64,000 nucleotides of DNA from the NCBI RefSeq assembly GCF_003628125.1, contig NZ_RBZU01000002.1, positions 434,001 through 498,000 on the forward strand, in the 5' to 3' direction. Positions 1 to 9,087 of this stretch are shown here, piece after piece. Every line of letters starts with the position of its first letter. The stretch's first letter is position 1. Position numbers and translations under genes: made by a program. The notes under the pieces are model-generated. The model was given only the letters and a program-made list of their open reading frames with translations. It had not been told where the DNA came from and ran no database searches. Source of the stretch: Pararobbsia silviterrae. GTDB taxonomy: Bacteria; Pseudomonadota; Gammaproteobacteria; Burkholderiales; Burkholderiaceae.

Positions 1-368
1 CGCTGCTCGACAAAGTGGGGCTGACCTCGAAAGCGTCGTCCTATCCGCGCACCTTGTCGGGCGGACAGCAACAGCGTGTGGCGATCGCGCGCGCTTGCGC
101 GATGAAGCCGAAGCTCATGCTCTTCGACGAACCCACGAGCGCGCTCGATCCCGAACTCGTGGGCGAAGTGCTCAATGTGATGCGCGATCTGGCCGACGAG
201 GGCATGACGATGGTCGTCGTGACCCATGAGCTCGGATTCGCGCGCGAGGTCAGTGATCTGGTCGTGTTTATGGACGGCGGCGTGGTTGTCGAGCAGGGCA
301 CGCCCGATCAGATATTCAACAACACTCAGATGGCCAGAACGAAAGCGTTTCTCGGCAGGGTTCTCTAG
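1..368 (+). CDS. Polar amino acid ABC transporter ATP-binding protein, C-terminal part (cut by window start)
   Basis: The reading frame is open from the first bases, so the N-terminus with the Walker A motif lies outside the window. Visible are the ABC signature ([14 protein letters not shown]), Walker B with D-loop ([12 protein letters not shown]) and the switch histidine ([10 protein letters not shown]). The wording around these motifs is typical of the GlnQ/HisP group, which powers uptake of polar amino acids at the inner membrane. The stop lies 22 nt before the aldehyde dehydrogenase start, so the two are probably one operon. Given the neighbouring epimerase and DapA-family genes, the substrate may be proline or hydroxyproline; that part is inference. 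Confidence 0.9.
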   Translation, partial: LLDKVGLTSKASSYPRTLSGGQQQRVAIARACAMKPKLMLFDEPTSALDPELVGEVLNVMRDLADEGMTMVVVTHELGFAREVSDLVVFMDGGVVVEQGTPDQIFNNTQMARTKAFLGRVL

Positions 369-390
369 GGTGATATACGGAGCTTTATCG

Positions 391-1869
391 ATGTTTTTTC
401 CCTATACGGTACGCACGCAGGCCTTGATCGACGGCGAATTCGTCAACGCCGAGCGCGACGCGGTCTTTGAAAATATGGAGCCCGCTTCGGGCAAGGTGTT
501 GAACACCGTCGCGGCATGCTCGGAAGCCGATGTCGACAAGGCCGTCAAGGCGGCCCGCAAAGCGTTCGCTTCAGGCGTCTGGAGCAAGATGGATTTGCGC
601 GAGCGTAAAAAAATCCTGCGTAAATTCTCGGATCTGATCGAAGCGAACGGCGACGAGATCGCCTTGCTCGATTCCGTTGACGCAGGCAAGCCGATCACCG
701 ATTGCAAGACGCTCGACATTCCCGATGTCGTCAACAATATTCGCTGGTACGCGGAAGCGATCGACAAAGTGTTCGGCAAGATTTCGCCGAGCGGAGAAGA
801 AAAGCTCGGGCTGATCGTGCGCGAGCCGATCGGTGTCGTCGGACTCGTGCTGCCGTGGAATTTCCCGGCCGGCACGCTGTCGTGGAAGATCGCGCCCGCG
901 CTTGCCGCGGGCAACTCGATCGTCGTCAAGCCGGCGGAGCTCGCGCCGCTGTCGACGTTGAGGATCGCCGAACTGGCCTTGGAAGCCGGCATCCCCGCGG
1001 GGGTGTTCAACGTCGTGCCGGGTCTCGGCCATGTCGCGGGCAAGGCGCTGGGTTTGCATCCCGACGTCGACATGGTGTCGTTCACGGGATCGACCGAGGT
1101 CGGGCGGCACTTCCTGCGCTACGCGGCCGACAGCAATCTCAAGCGCGTCGTGCTCGAATGCGGCGGCAAGAGCCCGCAGATCGTGATGGCCGATTCGAAG
1201 GATCGCCTCGAAGCGATTGCCGAAAATCTTGCCGGCGCGGCGTTCTGGAACATGGGGCAGAACTGCACGTGCGGCTCGCGCATCCTCGTCGAGTCGTCGA
1301 TCAAGGACGCGTTCGTCGCGGCGCTCAAGAAGGCGGCCGCGGGTTGGACCGTCGGTTTGCCGACCGATCCGGCGAGCAAGCTCGGTCCTTTGATCGAACC
1401 GTCGGCGCTTGACCGTGTGCTCGGCGCGATTGCGCAAGCGAAGGAACAAGGCGGCAAGGTCGTGTTCGGCGGCAATCAGGTCATGAACGAAACCGGCGGC
1501 TGGTTTGTCGAGCCGACCATCATCGACGGTGTCGCACCCGATAGCGCGATCGCGCAGGACGAAATCTTCGGACCGGTCGTGGCGGTGATTCCGTTCGATA
1601 GCGAGGCCGAAGCCGTGCGTCTCGCGAACGATTCGAGCTATGGTCTGGCCGCGACGGTATTTTCGACGGACGTCAACGTCGCGATTCGTGTTTCGCGTCA
1701 GATCCAGGCCGGCACGGTCGCCGTCAACGGCTACGGCGAAGGCGACATCATGACGCCCTTCGGCGGCTACAAGACGTCGGGCTTCGGCGGCTATGACAAG
1801 GGTCTCGAGGCGTTCGATCAGTACACGCATCTGAAGACGATTTACGTCTCGCTCACGCTCGCCGGCTAA
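391..1869 (+). CDS. NAD(P)-dependent aldehyde dehydrogenase, PuuC-like
   Basis: A 492-residue class 1/2 aldehyde dehydrogenase. Active-site elements are visible: Asn157 in PWNFP, Glu256 in LECGGKSPQ and nucleophile Cys292 in GQNCTCGS. The overall wording is closest to PuuC-type enzymes that oxidise aminoaldehydes and semialdehydes. The start at 391 is preceded by GGAG (about 9 nt) and follows an ABC ATPase gene; an in-frame extension upstream overlaps that gene and is unlikely. The racemase gene begins 3 nt after the stop, suggesting translational coupling. In this context it may oxidise 2-oxoglutarate semialdehyde, the last step of hydroxyproline breakdown, but the sequence alone does not fix the substrate. 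Confidence 0.92.
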   Translation: MFFPYTVRTQALIDGEFVNAERDAVFENMEPASGKVLNTVAACSEADVDKAVKAARKAFASGVWSKMDLRERKKILRKFSDLIEANGDEIALLDSVDAGKPITDCKTLDIPDVVNNIRWYAEAIDKVFGKISPSGEEKLGLIVREPIGVVGLVLPWNFPAGTLSWKIAPALAAGNSIVVKPAELAPLSTLRIAELALEAGIPAGVFNVVPGLGHVAGKALGLHPDVDMVSFTGSTEVGRHFLRYAADSNLKRVVLECGGKSPQIVMADSKDRLEAIAENLAGAAFWNMGQNCTCGSRILVESSIKDAFVAALKKAAAGWTVGLPTDPASKLGPLIEPSALDRVLGAIAQAKEQGGKVVFGGNQVMNETGGWFVEPTIIDGVAPDSAIAQDEIFGPVVAVIPFDSEAEAVRLANDSSYGLAATVFSTDVNVAIRVSRQIQAGTVAVNGYGEGDIMTPFGGYKTSGFGGYDKGLEAFDQYTHLKTIYVSLTLAG

Positions 1870-1872
1870 ACC

Positions 1873-2928
1873 ATGACGCAGACTCTATTTCCCCCGTCCG
1901 CGCTGGATTGGCTCGCTCGCTCGGAACGTCAGCAGTGCGTCGCGGTGGATTCGCATACGGCCGGTAATCCGACGCGTATCGTGCTATCGGGCATCACCCT
2001 GCCGCCCGGCGTCAAGACCGTGGATGCCGCGCGCGCGTGGCTGCGCGACCATGCGGATCACTGGCGCACGAGACTCGTGCACGAGCCGCGGGGCGGGGGG
2101 CTCACCTGCGCGGTCGTGCCGATCGAGACGAAGGAAGACGGCTGCGATATCGGCGCGGTGATTCTCGAACCGGGTTCGTATCCTCCGATGTGCGGCCACT
2201 GCATGATCGGTTTCGGTTCCGTGATCGTCGAGCTCGATTTGCTGCCCAACCTCTGGCGGGACAGCGAGACGAGCACATCGTTTCGCGTGCGCACACCGGC
2301 CGGGCCGATCGGTCTGACGGCGCATCGCGAGAACGGCAGGCTGTTGAGCGTCACGCTCACCAATGTCGAATCGTTTGTGGTCGGTACGACGCGCGGCAAG
2401 GTCAACGGTGTCGACACGTCGATCGATCTGCTCTACGGCGGCGACTATTACATCTCGGTGGACGCCAAGGCGATCGGCCTGTCGCTCGACCGGGACAACG
2501 CGACGGAAATCGTTCATGTGGCGCGCGCGCTGCGGGCCGAATACACGCAAGGCGGTGTGCGCGATCCGCTCGACGGCAAGTCGCTCGATGTCTATCAGGT
2601 GCTGTTCTACGAACGCGATCCCGAGTCGGCGCATCGCGTCAAGATCGTCGTGGTCGCGCCGCCCGGCGTGATCGATCGATCGCCGTGCGGAACGGGCTCA
2701 AGCGCGATGTTCGCGAAGCTCGTGACCGAAGGCTCGGTCAAGCCGACCGATGTCGTGACGACACGAAGCATCATCGGTTCGACCTTCACCGTCACGGCCC
2801 ACGCCGTCCGCAAGGGCCAACGCGTATTCGTGACGCCCGACGTCACGGGCAGCGCCTATATCAACGGATTCCTGACCATCGCCGCCGACGAACACGACGC
2901 GTTGGCCGATGGATTTGCTCCTCTTTAA
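1873..2928 (+). CDS. Proline racemase family protein, probable 4-hydroxyproline 2-epimerase
   Basis: The 351-residue protein has both catalytic cysteines of the family: Cys107 in PPMCGHC and Cys272 in DRSPCGTGSS. A thiol at both positions is the pattern of racemases and epimerases, whereas trans-3-hydroxy-L-proline dehydratases carry Ser or Thr at the first. The HEPRGGG motif near residue 70 is also present. The residue after CGH is Cys110 where Asn or Gly is usual. It sits between an aldehyde dehydrogenase and a DapA-family gene, an arrangement known from trans-4-hydroxy-L-proline catabolism, where the L-isomer is first epimerised to cis-4-hydroxy-D-proline. Proline or a related cyclic amino acid remains possible. 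Confidence 0.88.
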   Translation: MTQTLFPPSALDWLARSERQQCVAVDSHTAGNPTRIVLSGITLPPGVKTVDAARAWLRDHADHWRTRLVHEPRGGGLTCAVVPIETKEDGCDIGAVILEPGSYPPMCGHCMIGFGSVIVELDLLPNLWRDSETSTSFRVRTPAGPIGLTAHRENGRLLSVTLTNVESFVVGTTRGKVNGVDTSIDLLYGGDYYISVDAKAIGLSLDRDNATEIVHVARALRAEYTQGGVRDPLDGKSLDVYQVLFYERDPESAHRVKIVVVAPPGVIDRSPCGTGSSAMFAKLVTEGSVKPTDVVTTRSIIGSTFTVTAHAVRKGQRVFVTPDVTGSAYINGFLTIAADEHDALADGFAPL

Positions 2929-2951
2929 CCTCTCTTTTTTACGGTTGGACC

Positions 2952-3854
2952 ATGAAATTGCAAGGCGTACTCTCGGCGATCGTCACGCCGTTCGATAGTG
3001 AAGGACAATTCGACGAACCGGCGCTGCGCGCGTTGGTGGACCAGAGCATCACGGACGGTGTGCATGGCTTTGTGCCGGCGGGCGGGACAGGGGAGTTTTC
3101 CGTGCTCTCGCATCAGGAGCGGCTCAAGCTGATCGAGGTCGTCGTCGAGCAGACGAACGGCCGCGCGACGGTCCTCGCGCACACCGGTGCGACATCGTCG
3201 AAAGAAGCGGTCGAGTTTTCACGCCATGCCGAACGCGTCGGCGCGACGGCGATCATGCTGGCGACGCCGTACTACGAGCGCATCGGCTTCGAAGAGGCGT
3301 TTTCGTACTATGCCGCGGTGGCCGACGCCACGAGCTTGCCGATCTGCGCGTATAACTTTCCGCCGTCCACGGGCCTGCATCTGAACGTCGAATTCCTGCT
3401 CAAGTTGAACGAGAAGATTCCTCAGGTGCAGTACGTCAAGGATTCGTCGGCCGATATCGCGCAGATGTACACGTTGCTCGGCGACTACCGCGACCGCATC
3501 AGCTTCTTGAACGGCGAAGACATCATCATGTTGCCCGCGTTGATGCTCGGCGCGCCGGGCATGGTGATGGGGATCGCCAACTTCATGGCGCCGGCGCTGC
3601 GCAAATTGCATGACGCGAGCCAGGCCGGCGACGACGCGACGGTCGCGCATCTCTGGCGCCAGATCAATCCCGTGATCCGTGTTCTGGGTCAAGGTTCGTA
3701 CAACAGCGGCGTCAAGGCCGCGTGCGAACTGCTGGGTCTGCGTGTGGGTCCGGTGCGCGCGCCGATTCGCGCATTGCCCGCCGAGCGTCTTGCGACGCTC
3801 AAGGACGTGCTGTCGAAGCTCGATCCGTCGCTGCTGACGGGCGCACGCCGCTGA
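2952..3854 (+). CDS. DapA/NAL family lyase or deaminase, possible pyrroline-4-hydroxy-2-carboxylate deaminase
   Basis: A 300-residue TIM-barrel protein of the dihydrodipicolinate synthase family. The Schiff-base lysine is Lys163 (QYVKDSS) and the catalytic tyrosine is Tyr134 (AYNFPP). The GTGEF motif at 45-49 has Gly where true DapA has Thr (TTGE), which argues against lysine biosynthesis. The start ATG at 2952 lies 23 nt after the racemase stop. In hydroxyproline clusters a DapA-family enzyme deaminates pyrroline-4-hydroxy-2-carboxylate to 2-oxoglutarate semialdehyde, which the upstream dehydrogenase could then oxidise. That role is inferred from neighbours; a keto-deoxy sugar acid aldolase or dehydratase is the main alternative. 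Confidence 0.85.
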   Translation: MKLQGVLSAIVTPFDSEGQFDEPALRALVDQSITDGVHGFVPAGGTGEFSVLSHQERLKLIEVVVEQTNGRATVLAHTGATSSKEAVEFSRHAERVGATAIMLATPYYERIGFEEAFSYYAAVADATSLPICAYNFPPSTGLHLNVEFLLKLNEKIPQVQYVKDSSADIAQMYTLLGDYRDRISFLNGEDIIMLPALMLGAPGMVMGIANFMAPALRKLHDASQAGDDATVAHLWRQINPVIRVLGQGSYNSGVKAACELLGLRVGPVRAPIRALPAERLATLKDVLSKLDPSLLTGARR

Positions 3855-3891
3855 TGCGCGTCGCCTTCGATTGTTCGGGGGCGTTGCGGCA

Positions 3892-3912
3892 AGAGGCGGC
3901 CACGCCGCCTCT
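3892..3912 (+). terminator. GC-rich hairpin after the DapA-family gene
   Basis: AGAGGCGGC at 3892-3900 pairs perfectly with GCCGCCTCT at 3904-3912 around a 3-nt loop, followed by GTTT. It lies 38 nt after the DapA-family stop and 34 nt before the flavoprotein start. It probably terminates or attenuates the operon; the T-tract is short. Confidence 0.55.
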
Positions 3913-3945
3913 GTTTGCCCAATCGTTGAGTGATCGAGGATGAAG

Positions 3946-5175
3946 ATGGAACATAACGGTCCGGCAATATGGACGAATTGGGGCAGGAATCAAAGCTTTC
4001 GTCCGACGCAGATCGTCAAACCGGCGAGCGAGGACGAGGCCGTCGAGCTGATGCGTCGCGAAATACGCGCGGGACGCGCGCTTCGCGTGGCCGGCGGACG
4101 TCATTCGTTCAGTCCGATCGTCGAGACCGGCGGCAGTCTGTTCGATCTCAGCGATACGGGATGTGTATGGTCCGTCGATACGGATAAGCGCGAGGCCGTG
4201 GTCGCGGGCGGCGCGCGCTTGTCGACGATCGGTCAACCGCTATGGGAAGCGGGCTTGGCGATCGCGAACCAGGGTGACATCGATGCCCAATCGGTCGCCG
4301 GCGCCATCGCGACCGGGACCAAGGGGTCGGGCCTGACGAACGTGTCGATGTCGGCGACGGTCACGCGCTTGAGCATATTGAACGGACTTGGAGAGATCGT
4401 CGATATCGACGCATCCAGGCCGGAATGGCTGCGCGCCGGGCAAGTATCGCTGGGTCTGCTTGGGCCGGTGCTCCGAGTCGGGCTTCAAGTCGTTCCCGCG
4501 TATTACCTTCGCGAAGAGCTCGTGGTGATGTCATGGCAGGAGGTGTGCGAGCGCTGGGACGATCTGTTGGCGTCGCATCATCATTTTTCGTTCTGGTGGA
4601 TGCCGGCCGAAAGATCGCATGAGATGTACCGCCTGCCGCGCACGCCGAAGGATCATTGCTTCGTGAAGTTGCTGCACAAGGTGCCGGCGGAACCTTCGGT
4701 GATGGAATCCGCGGAGCCCATGCGAAGGGTCGGGCGTGCGTATCAGATCTACCCCGACGGCACGACCGACGCGGAATTTCACGAGCTCGAGTACATGATC
4801 GGATCGTCGGACGCGCGCGAAGCCGTCGAGGTGATTCGCGAGATGATGCTGCATCGCTATACGGATGAAATCTCTCCGTTCCAGGTGCGCTGGCAGAAGG
4901 CGGATGACGCGTTTATTTCGCCGCAGAGCCAACGGGACAGTACGTCGCTCTCGGTGTCGGGCGAGATCGGGCGAGACTACTGGCCGTTCCTGCGAGCCGT
5001 TGACGCGGCGCTCGCCGCGTTCGCGCCGAGACCGCATTGGGGCAAGATCAATTTCATGGATCGCGCCCGAACGGATGCCGTGTATCCCTTGCTCGACCGC
5101 TTTGTCGAGGTGCGCCGAAACATGGATCCGCAGGGTTTGTTTCTGAACCCGTATCTCGCCCCGATCTTCTTGTGA
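3946..5175 (+). CDS. FAD-linked oxidoreductase, D-arabinono-1,4-lactone oxidase (ALO) type
   Basis: A roughly 409-residue flavoprotein of the VAO/PCMH superfamily. The N-terminal FAD-binding region contains RVAGGRHSFSP at 47-57, where His53 occupies the position that binds FAD covalently in aldono-lactone oxidases. The C-terminal HWGKINF motif matches the HWxK signature of that group. ATG 3946 is preferred because GAGG lies 6 nt before it; ATG 3940 directly abuts the GAGG. Such enzymes oxidise sugar lactones, alditols or hydroxy acids. Its substrate here is unknown; it may act with the upstream enzymes or belong to a separate sugar pathway. Confidence 0.85.
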   Translation: MEHNGPAIWTNWGRNQSFRPTQIVKPASEDEAVELMRREIRAGRALRVAGGRHSFSPIVETGGSLFDLSDTGCVWSVDTDKREAVVAGGARLSTIGQPLWEAGLAIANQGDIDAQSVAGAIATGTKGSGLTNVSMSATVTRLSILNGLGEIVDIDASRPEWLRAGQVSLGLLGPVLRVGLQVVPAYYLREELVVMSWQEVCERWDDLLASHHHFSFWWMPAERSHEMYRLPRTPKDHCFVKLLHKVPAEPSVMESAEPMRRVGRAYQIYPDGTTDAEFHELEYMIGSSDAREAVEVIREMMLHRYTDEISPFQVRWQKADDAFISPQSQRDSTSLSVSGEIGRDYWPFLRAVDAALAAFAPRPHWGKINFMDRARTDAVYPLLDRFVEVRRNMDPQGLFLNPYLAPIFL

Positions 5176-5323
5176 ATCGACGGGGCACGGCGCGTCGATG
5201 CCGATTCGACGCGCGGGGGGCGTGCAGGGTTTGCGACGCACGCAAGGGGCGGTCCTGGCAGCTCGATGCCGCGCGTTGCGCACGCAGGCGCGCATCTGAC
5301 GAATCAGCTCGGTGAGACGTGCA

Positions 5324-6142
5324 TCAATGTCCGCCGAGTAGAATGCCCTTCGGATCGACATGCCGCCGCAAGATATCGAGTTCCTCGGTCGTCGGCGTCC
5401 GCGTGAGCGCGGCCTCGGCGGCCGACACGTCGAAGCCCGTATGGGATTGCAGGTCGCGATCCGCTTCGGAATGAATCGACTTGACGCGGATCGCCCCGTT
5501 GACCCGGTCGAAATCGAAGATGCACTTGGGCGTCACGACCCATTCCGGACCGCCCGAGCGCAGACCGAGCGCGCGTCGTCCTTTTTCGCCGCCCGGATAA
5601 CCGACGCCCGATATGTAGTCGACGCGATCCACGAAATTGCGCGCACCGTGATGCGGCATCATCACGTATTCGCGACCGAAGAGCGCCATATGTTCGGGCT
5701 GGAGAATCGGCCCGACGAGACGCACTTTGGGCGCGCGGTAGTCGCCCACGCAGACGCTGTTGATGTTGCCCACGCGATCGACCTGAACGGCCGAGCTGAA
5801 CCCGAAATCGATGTCGCCGCGCTTGATCGCCCAGGTGCCCGGGTAATCCATCATATGGGCCTCGCACGGCAGATCGCGCAGGACAGCGTCGAATTCCGAA
5901 TCGGGCATGACGTCGAGCGTCGAGAGATCGGGATTGTGCGACCAGCCCGCGAGCAGGATCGTCAGATCGGGCGCATGCGTGAGGCGCGCGAGCGTCATCG
6001 CGGCGAGCGGCATCGATGTGCCGTAGATCGCCGCGGCGCCGCCCGTCACCAGCCCGGTAAAGCCGACTTCCTTGTCCTTGAACGACCGGGCGAGATTGAC
6101 GGTGATCAGTTCCGTGAGCGAATAGTTCGGCATCGCGCTCAT
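5324..6142 (-). CDS. Class I CoA-transferase-fold beta subunit (GctB/IpdB-like), pair 1
   Basis: The 272-residue product matches the beta subunits of heterodimeric class I CoA-transferases of the glutaconate CoA-transferase/IpdB type. The start (ATG at 6142) overlaps the alpha-subunit stop by 4 nt, the usual coupling for such pairs. In the strand after HAPDLT, where true transferases carry the catalytic glutamate, this protein reads ILLAGW, with Ala65 at the expected position by eye. IpdAB, which shares the fold but hydrolyses ring C-C bonds of a CoA ester, also departs from the transferase active site. It may therefore be a hydrolase or lyase acting on an acyl-CoA. A related pair lies at 11870-13572. 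Confidence 0.85.
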   Translation of the reverse strand: MSAMPNYSLTELITVNLARSFKDKEVGFTGLVTGGAAAIYGTSMPLAAMTLARLTHAPDLTILLAGWSHNPDLSTLDVMPDSEFDAVLRDLPCEAHMMDYPGTWAIKRGDIDFGFSSAVQVDRVGNINSVCVGDYRAPKVRLVGPILQPEHMALFGREYVMMPHHGARNFVDRVDYISGVGYPGGEKGRRALGLRSGGPEWVVTPKCIFDFDRVNGAIRVKSIHSEADRDLQSHTGFDVSAAEAALTRTPTTEELDILRRHVDPKGILLGGH

Positions 6143-7038
6143 AGCGTATCGGTCTCCAGCAAGGACGCGAGGTGGTGGGCACCGATGAGGTCCAGATAAT
6201 GCGCGTGGTCCGACGGGGCGAAGACGTACTTCTGCAAATACGCCGCGAAGTCTTCGGGTGTCTTGGCCGCCGCGGCGTACTCCGTGAAATGCCGGTCGTC
6301 GGTGTTGTAGCGGCCCAGCACCGACGACGGGTGCGCGCCGAAGGGCGCTTCGACGACCATCGTCGTCTTGTACGACGGCAACAGATTCAAATCCGCATGC
6401 CGCTTGATATAGCCCTTCGACACGATGCTCTCGACCGTGACGATGACGGTGTCGCAGCCGAGCGCCATCGTCGTGTCGAGTCCCTGGGGTAGCAGATGAC
6501 GACGCGGGAACAGCACATTGCCTTGTTCGTCGGCCGCGATCGCATGAATCACGACCACGTCCGGATCGGCCGGCGGCACGGCGTACAAGGTGCGGCCGGT
6601 GATCGGGCAGGCGAAGCGCTTGATGCGCGGATTGTGGTTCAGCACATCGGTGCCGCCGAGATAGTCGCAAGGCCAGAACGTCATCGCTTCTTGCGTCGCG
6701 CGAAAACGGTCGAAGCTCAGCACCTCGGGATAATCGATCATCTCGAGCGCGCCGTGTTCGACCGCGCGCCGGAAATTGGGCGCGAGCCCGTATTTCTCGA
6801 GCCCGACATACGAGGTCTCGACGGTCTTCAGGCATCCGGCGCCCGCGAGCATGTCGATTTCGTTGCCGCTGACGCTGCCCACGACCGTCAGATCGCGTCT
6901 GCGCTGGCGAATCAATTCCCTGACGAGCGCCATCGGATGCTGATAGATCGCGAATCCGCCGAGCGCGAGCCGAGTCCCGTCGGGAATCAGCGCGGCCGCG
7001 TCTTCAAGCGTGCCAAGCTTGGAAGCTTGTCGAGTCAC
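6139..7038 (-). CDS. Class I CoA-transferase-fold alpha subunit (GctA/IpdA-like), pair 1
   Basis: A 299-residue alpha subunit that pairs with the gene overlapping its stop. It has the GGF motif near residue 27 and the block PPADPDVVVIHA shared with GctA/IpdA proteins. The start is GTG at 7038, supported by a strong GGAGG 5 nt upstream. It lies directly downstream of a CUT2 importer transcribed the same way, so transporter and enzyme probably form one operon whose promoter carries three LacI operators near 10700. The substrate would be an acid or its CoA ester, unusual beside a sugar-type importer. Confidence 0.85.
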   Translation of the reverse strand: MTRQASKLGTLEDAAALIPDGTRLALGGFAIYQHPMALVRELIRQRRRDLTVVGSVSGNEIDMLAGAGCLKTVETSYVGLEKYGLAPNFRRAVEHGALEMIDYPEVLSFDRFRATQEAMTFWPCDYLGGTDVLNHNPRIKRFACPITGRTLYAVPPADPDVVVIHAIAADEQGNVLFPRRHLLPQGLDTTMALGCDTVIVTVESIVSKGYIKRHADLNLLPSYKTTMVVEAPFGAHPSSVLGRYNTDDRHFTEYAAAAKTPEDFAAYLQKYVFAPSDHAHYLDLIGAHHLASLLETDTL

Positions 7039-7072
7039 GGGTCCTCCGAATCGAAAAGATGGCCAATGCGGA

Positions 7073-8095
7073 TCAGGAGAACGTCAGGCGCGACGGCAGA
7101 ACGCGACGTTTCTTGGCCGCCGCGTCGTAGTAGTCGGCGAGGTTGTCCTTGGTGATCAGCGGCGACGGGAACGAGATCACTTTCTGAATAGGCTTCTTTT
7201 GCAGCACTCGGACGGCGGCTTCGACGGCCTCGACGCCGAACGGCGAGTATTCCCACGTGGCCGTCAGTTCGCCGCGATCGATGGCCTGCAGCGCGTCGAT
7301 CGTGAGTCCGTCGAAACCCGTGAACATCATCGATTTGAGCCGGCCCGCTTCGCGCGCGGCCTGGATTGCGCCGAGCGCCATGTCGTCGTTGTGCGCGAAC
7401 ACGGCGTCGATGCCCGAATTGGCCTGGAGCGCGTCTTCCATGACCTTCAAGGCCTGCTGCCGGTCATAGTTCGCGACGAGATGCGAGACGACCTTGATGC
7501 CCGGCACCTTGTCGATCACGTCGTGCCAGCCTTTGCCGCGCTGTTGATTGATCAGCGAGCCGGGCTTGCCGTCGATCTCGACGATATTGCCTTTGCCGCC
7601 GAGCTTCTTGACGTAGAACTCGCCGGCCTGACGTGCCGTGCCGAGCGTATCGGTCGCGAGATGGCAGGCGAAATCGGCCCCGGGCGCCAAAGGCGAACTC
7701 AGGACGATGATCGGGATGCCGGCGTTGTTGATCTCCTTGATCGCGGGCCGGATCGCATCCGCGTAGTACGTCGAGATCAGGATGGCGTCGACGCCGCGCG
7801 TAATCAGATCCTCGAGGTTCTGAATTTCCTTGGTCGGCTGATCGGTGGCGTCGTACACCACGGTCTTGAGGTTGTATTTCTTCGCGGTCTCCTCGACGCC
7901 GGCCTGCTGAAGCTTGATCCACTCGAGATTCGAGTACGACATCGAGAATCCGATGGTCTTGCCCTCGACGCCCGTCTCGCCCCAGGCGCTTGTCTGAATG
8001 AAGCTCGAACCGAGCGCCGCCGCCGCGCTCGTGATCCCGAGACGCAAGACGTCGCGCCGGGTCAACCCTTTGCCAAATTCGATTTTTCTGGACAT
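7073..8095 (-). CDS. CUT2-family ABC importer substrate-binding protein, Tat-exported (importer 1)
   Basis: The 340-residue protein is a type I periplasmic binding protein of the ribose/galactose (peripla_BP_4) class. It begins with a twin-arginine signal: LTRRDVLRLG near residues 10-19 and a hydrophobic stretch after it. ATG 8095 is chosen because GGAG lies about 6 nt before it; an in-frame extension adds 18 residues with no better ribosome site. Permease and ATPase genes lie immediately upstream in transcription order. Tat export is uncommon for ribose-type binding proteins and suggests folding in the cytoplasm. The ligand is not evident. Confidence 0.9.
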   Translation of the reverse strand: MSRKIEFGKGLTRRDVLRLGITSAAAALGSSFIQTSAWGETGVEGKTIGFSMSYSNLEWIKLQQAGVEETAKKYNLKTVVYDATDQPTKEIQNLEDLITRGVDAILISTYYADAIRPAIKEINNAGIPIIVLSSPLAPGADFACHLATDTLGTARQAGEFYVKKLGGKGNIVEIDGKPGSLINQQRGKGWHDVIDKVPGIKVVSHLVANYDRQQALKVMEDALQANSGIDAVFAHNDDMALGAIQAAREAGRLKSMMFTGFDGLTIDALQAIDRGELTATWEYSPFGVEAVEAAVRVLQKKPIQKVISFPSPLITKDNLADYYDAAAKKRRVLPSRLTFS

Positions 8096-8111
8096 GGTGG
8101 TCTCCGTGGGG

Positions 8112-9086
8112 TCACGCGCGCTTGCGCCATTCGCTGACGACGACGGCAAGCACGATGATGACGCCCTTCATTAACATCTGTGAGTAAGGCGAAACGTTCA
8201 GGAGATTCAGAACGTTCGAGAGGAAAGAAAGAATCAGCACGCCGAGGACGGTGCCCAGCACACCGCCGATGCCGCCGTCGAACGTGGTCCCGCCGATCAG
8301 CGCGGCGGCGATCGCGTCCAGTTCGTAGAGCGTGCCGCCGTTGGGTTCGGCCACGCCGAGCCGGCTCGCGAGAATGACGCCCGCGAGTCCGGCGAGCATG
8401 CCGCTGACGCAATACGTGAGGATCTTGTTCAGCCGTACATTGATGCCCGAGAGCCAGGCCGCTTCTTCGTTCGCGCCGACCGCATAGATCCGTCTTCCGA
8501 ACGTCGTGTAGCGCAACGCGAGCGCCGCGACGGCCCACACGAGCGCAAAGACGACGACGGGCATCGGAACGGGGCCGATATATCCGGAGCCGATGAACGA
8601 AAACAGATCGGTCGGATTGTCGACGACGATATTGCTGCCGCTCGTGCGGACGAATACGAGTCCGCGCGCGAAGATCAGCATGCCGAGCGTCGCGATGAAG
8701 GGCTGCAGGCGCAAGTACGTGATGATGAATCCGTTGACGAAGCCGAGCAGGAGTCCCGTGCCGATGCCGATCAGTGCCGCCGTAAAGAAGCCGTACGGCG
8801 CGAACGTGGCCGTCAGCGCCGAAGAGAGGCCCACGATCGAGCCGACGGACAGGTCGATGCCTTTGTTGAGGATCACGAAGGTCATGCCGATCGCGACGAT
8901 CCCGATGATGCTCGCGCCGCGCAGCACGTTGAATAGATTGCGCGGCGCGAGAAAGTGCGGAGATAGCGTCGAAGCGACGACGAGCAGGACCGCGAGCGCG
9001 AGCACGGTGCTCGATTTCGACAGATGATGTGTCCACGCGAGCGGTTTGCGCGGGCTGTGTACGTTGAGGGTGGTCGTCCGATTCAT
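8112..9086 (-). CDS. CUT2-family ABC importer permease (RbsC-like, importer 1)
   Basis: A 324-residue inner-membrane protein with about eight to ten hydrophobic segments. It contains the family-typical GIDLSVGSIVGL near residues 75-90 and GGTTFDGGIGGVLGT near residue 265. It sits between the ATPase and the binding-protein gene with 1-17 nt gaps, so the three form one transport operon. It forms the channel of importer 1. Confidence 0.92.
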   Translation of the reverse strand: MNRTTTLNVHSPRKPLAWTHHLSKSSTVLALAVLLVVASTLSPHFLAPRNLFNVLRGASIIGIVAIGMTFVILNKGIDLSVGSIVGLSSALTATFAPYGFFTAALIGIGTGLLLGFVNGFIITYLRLQPFIATLGMLIFARGLVFVRTSGSNIVVDNPTDLFSFIGSGYIGPVPMPVVVFALVWAVAALALRYTTFGRRIYAVGANEEAAWLSGINVRLNKILTYCVSGMLAGLAGVILASRLGVAEPNGGTLYELDAIAAALIGGTTFDGGIGGVLGTVLGVLILSFLSNVLNLLNVSPYSQMLMKGVIIVLAVVVSEWRKRA

Positions 9087-9087
9087 G

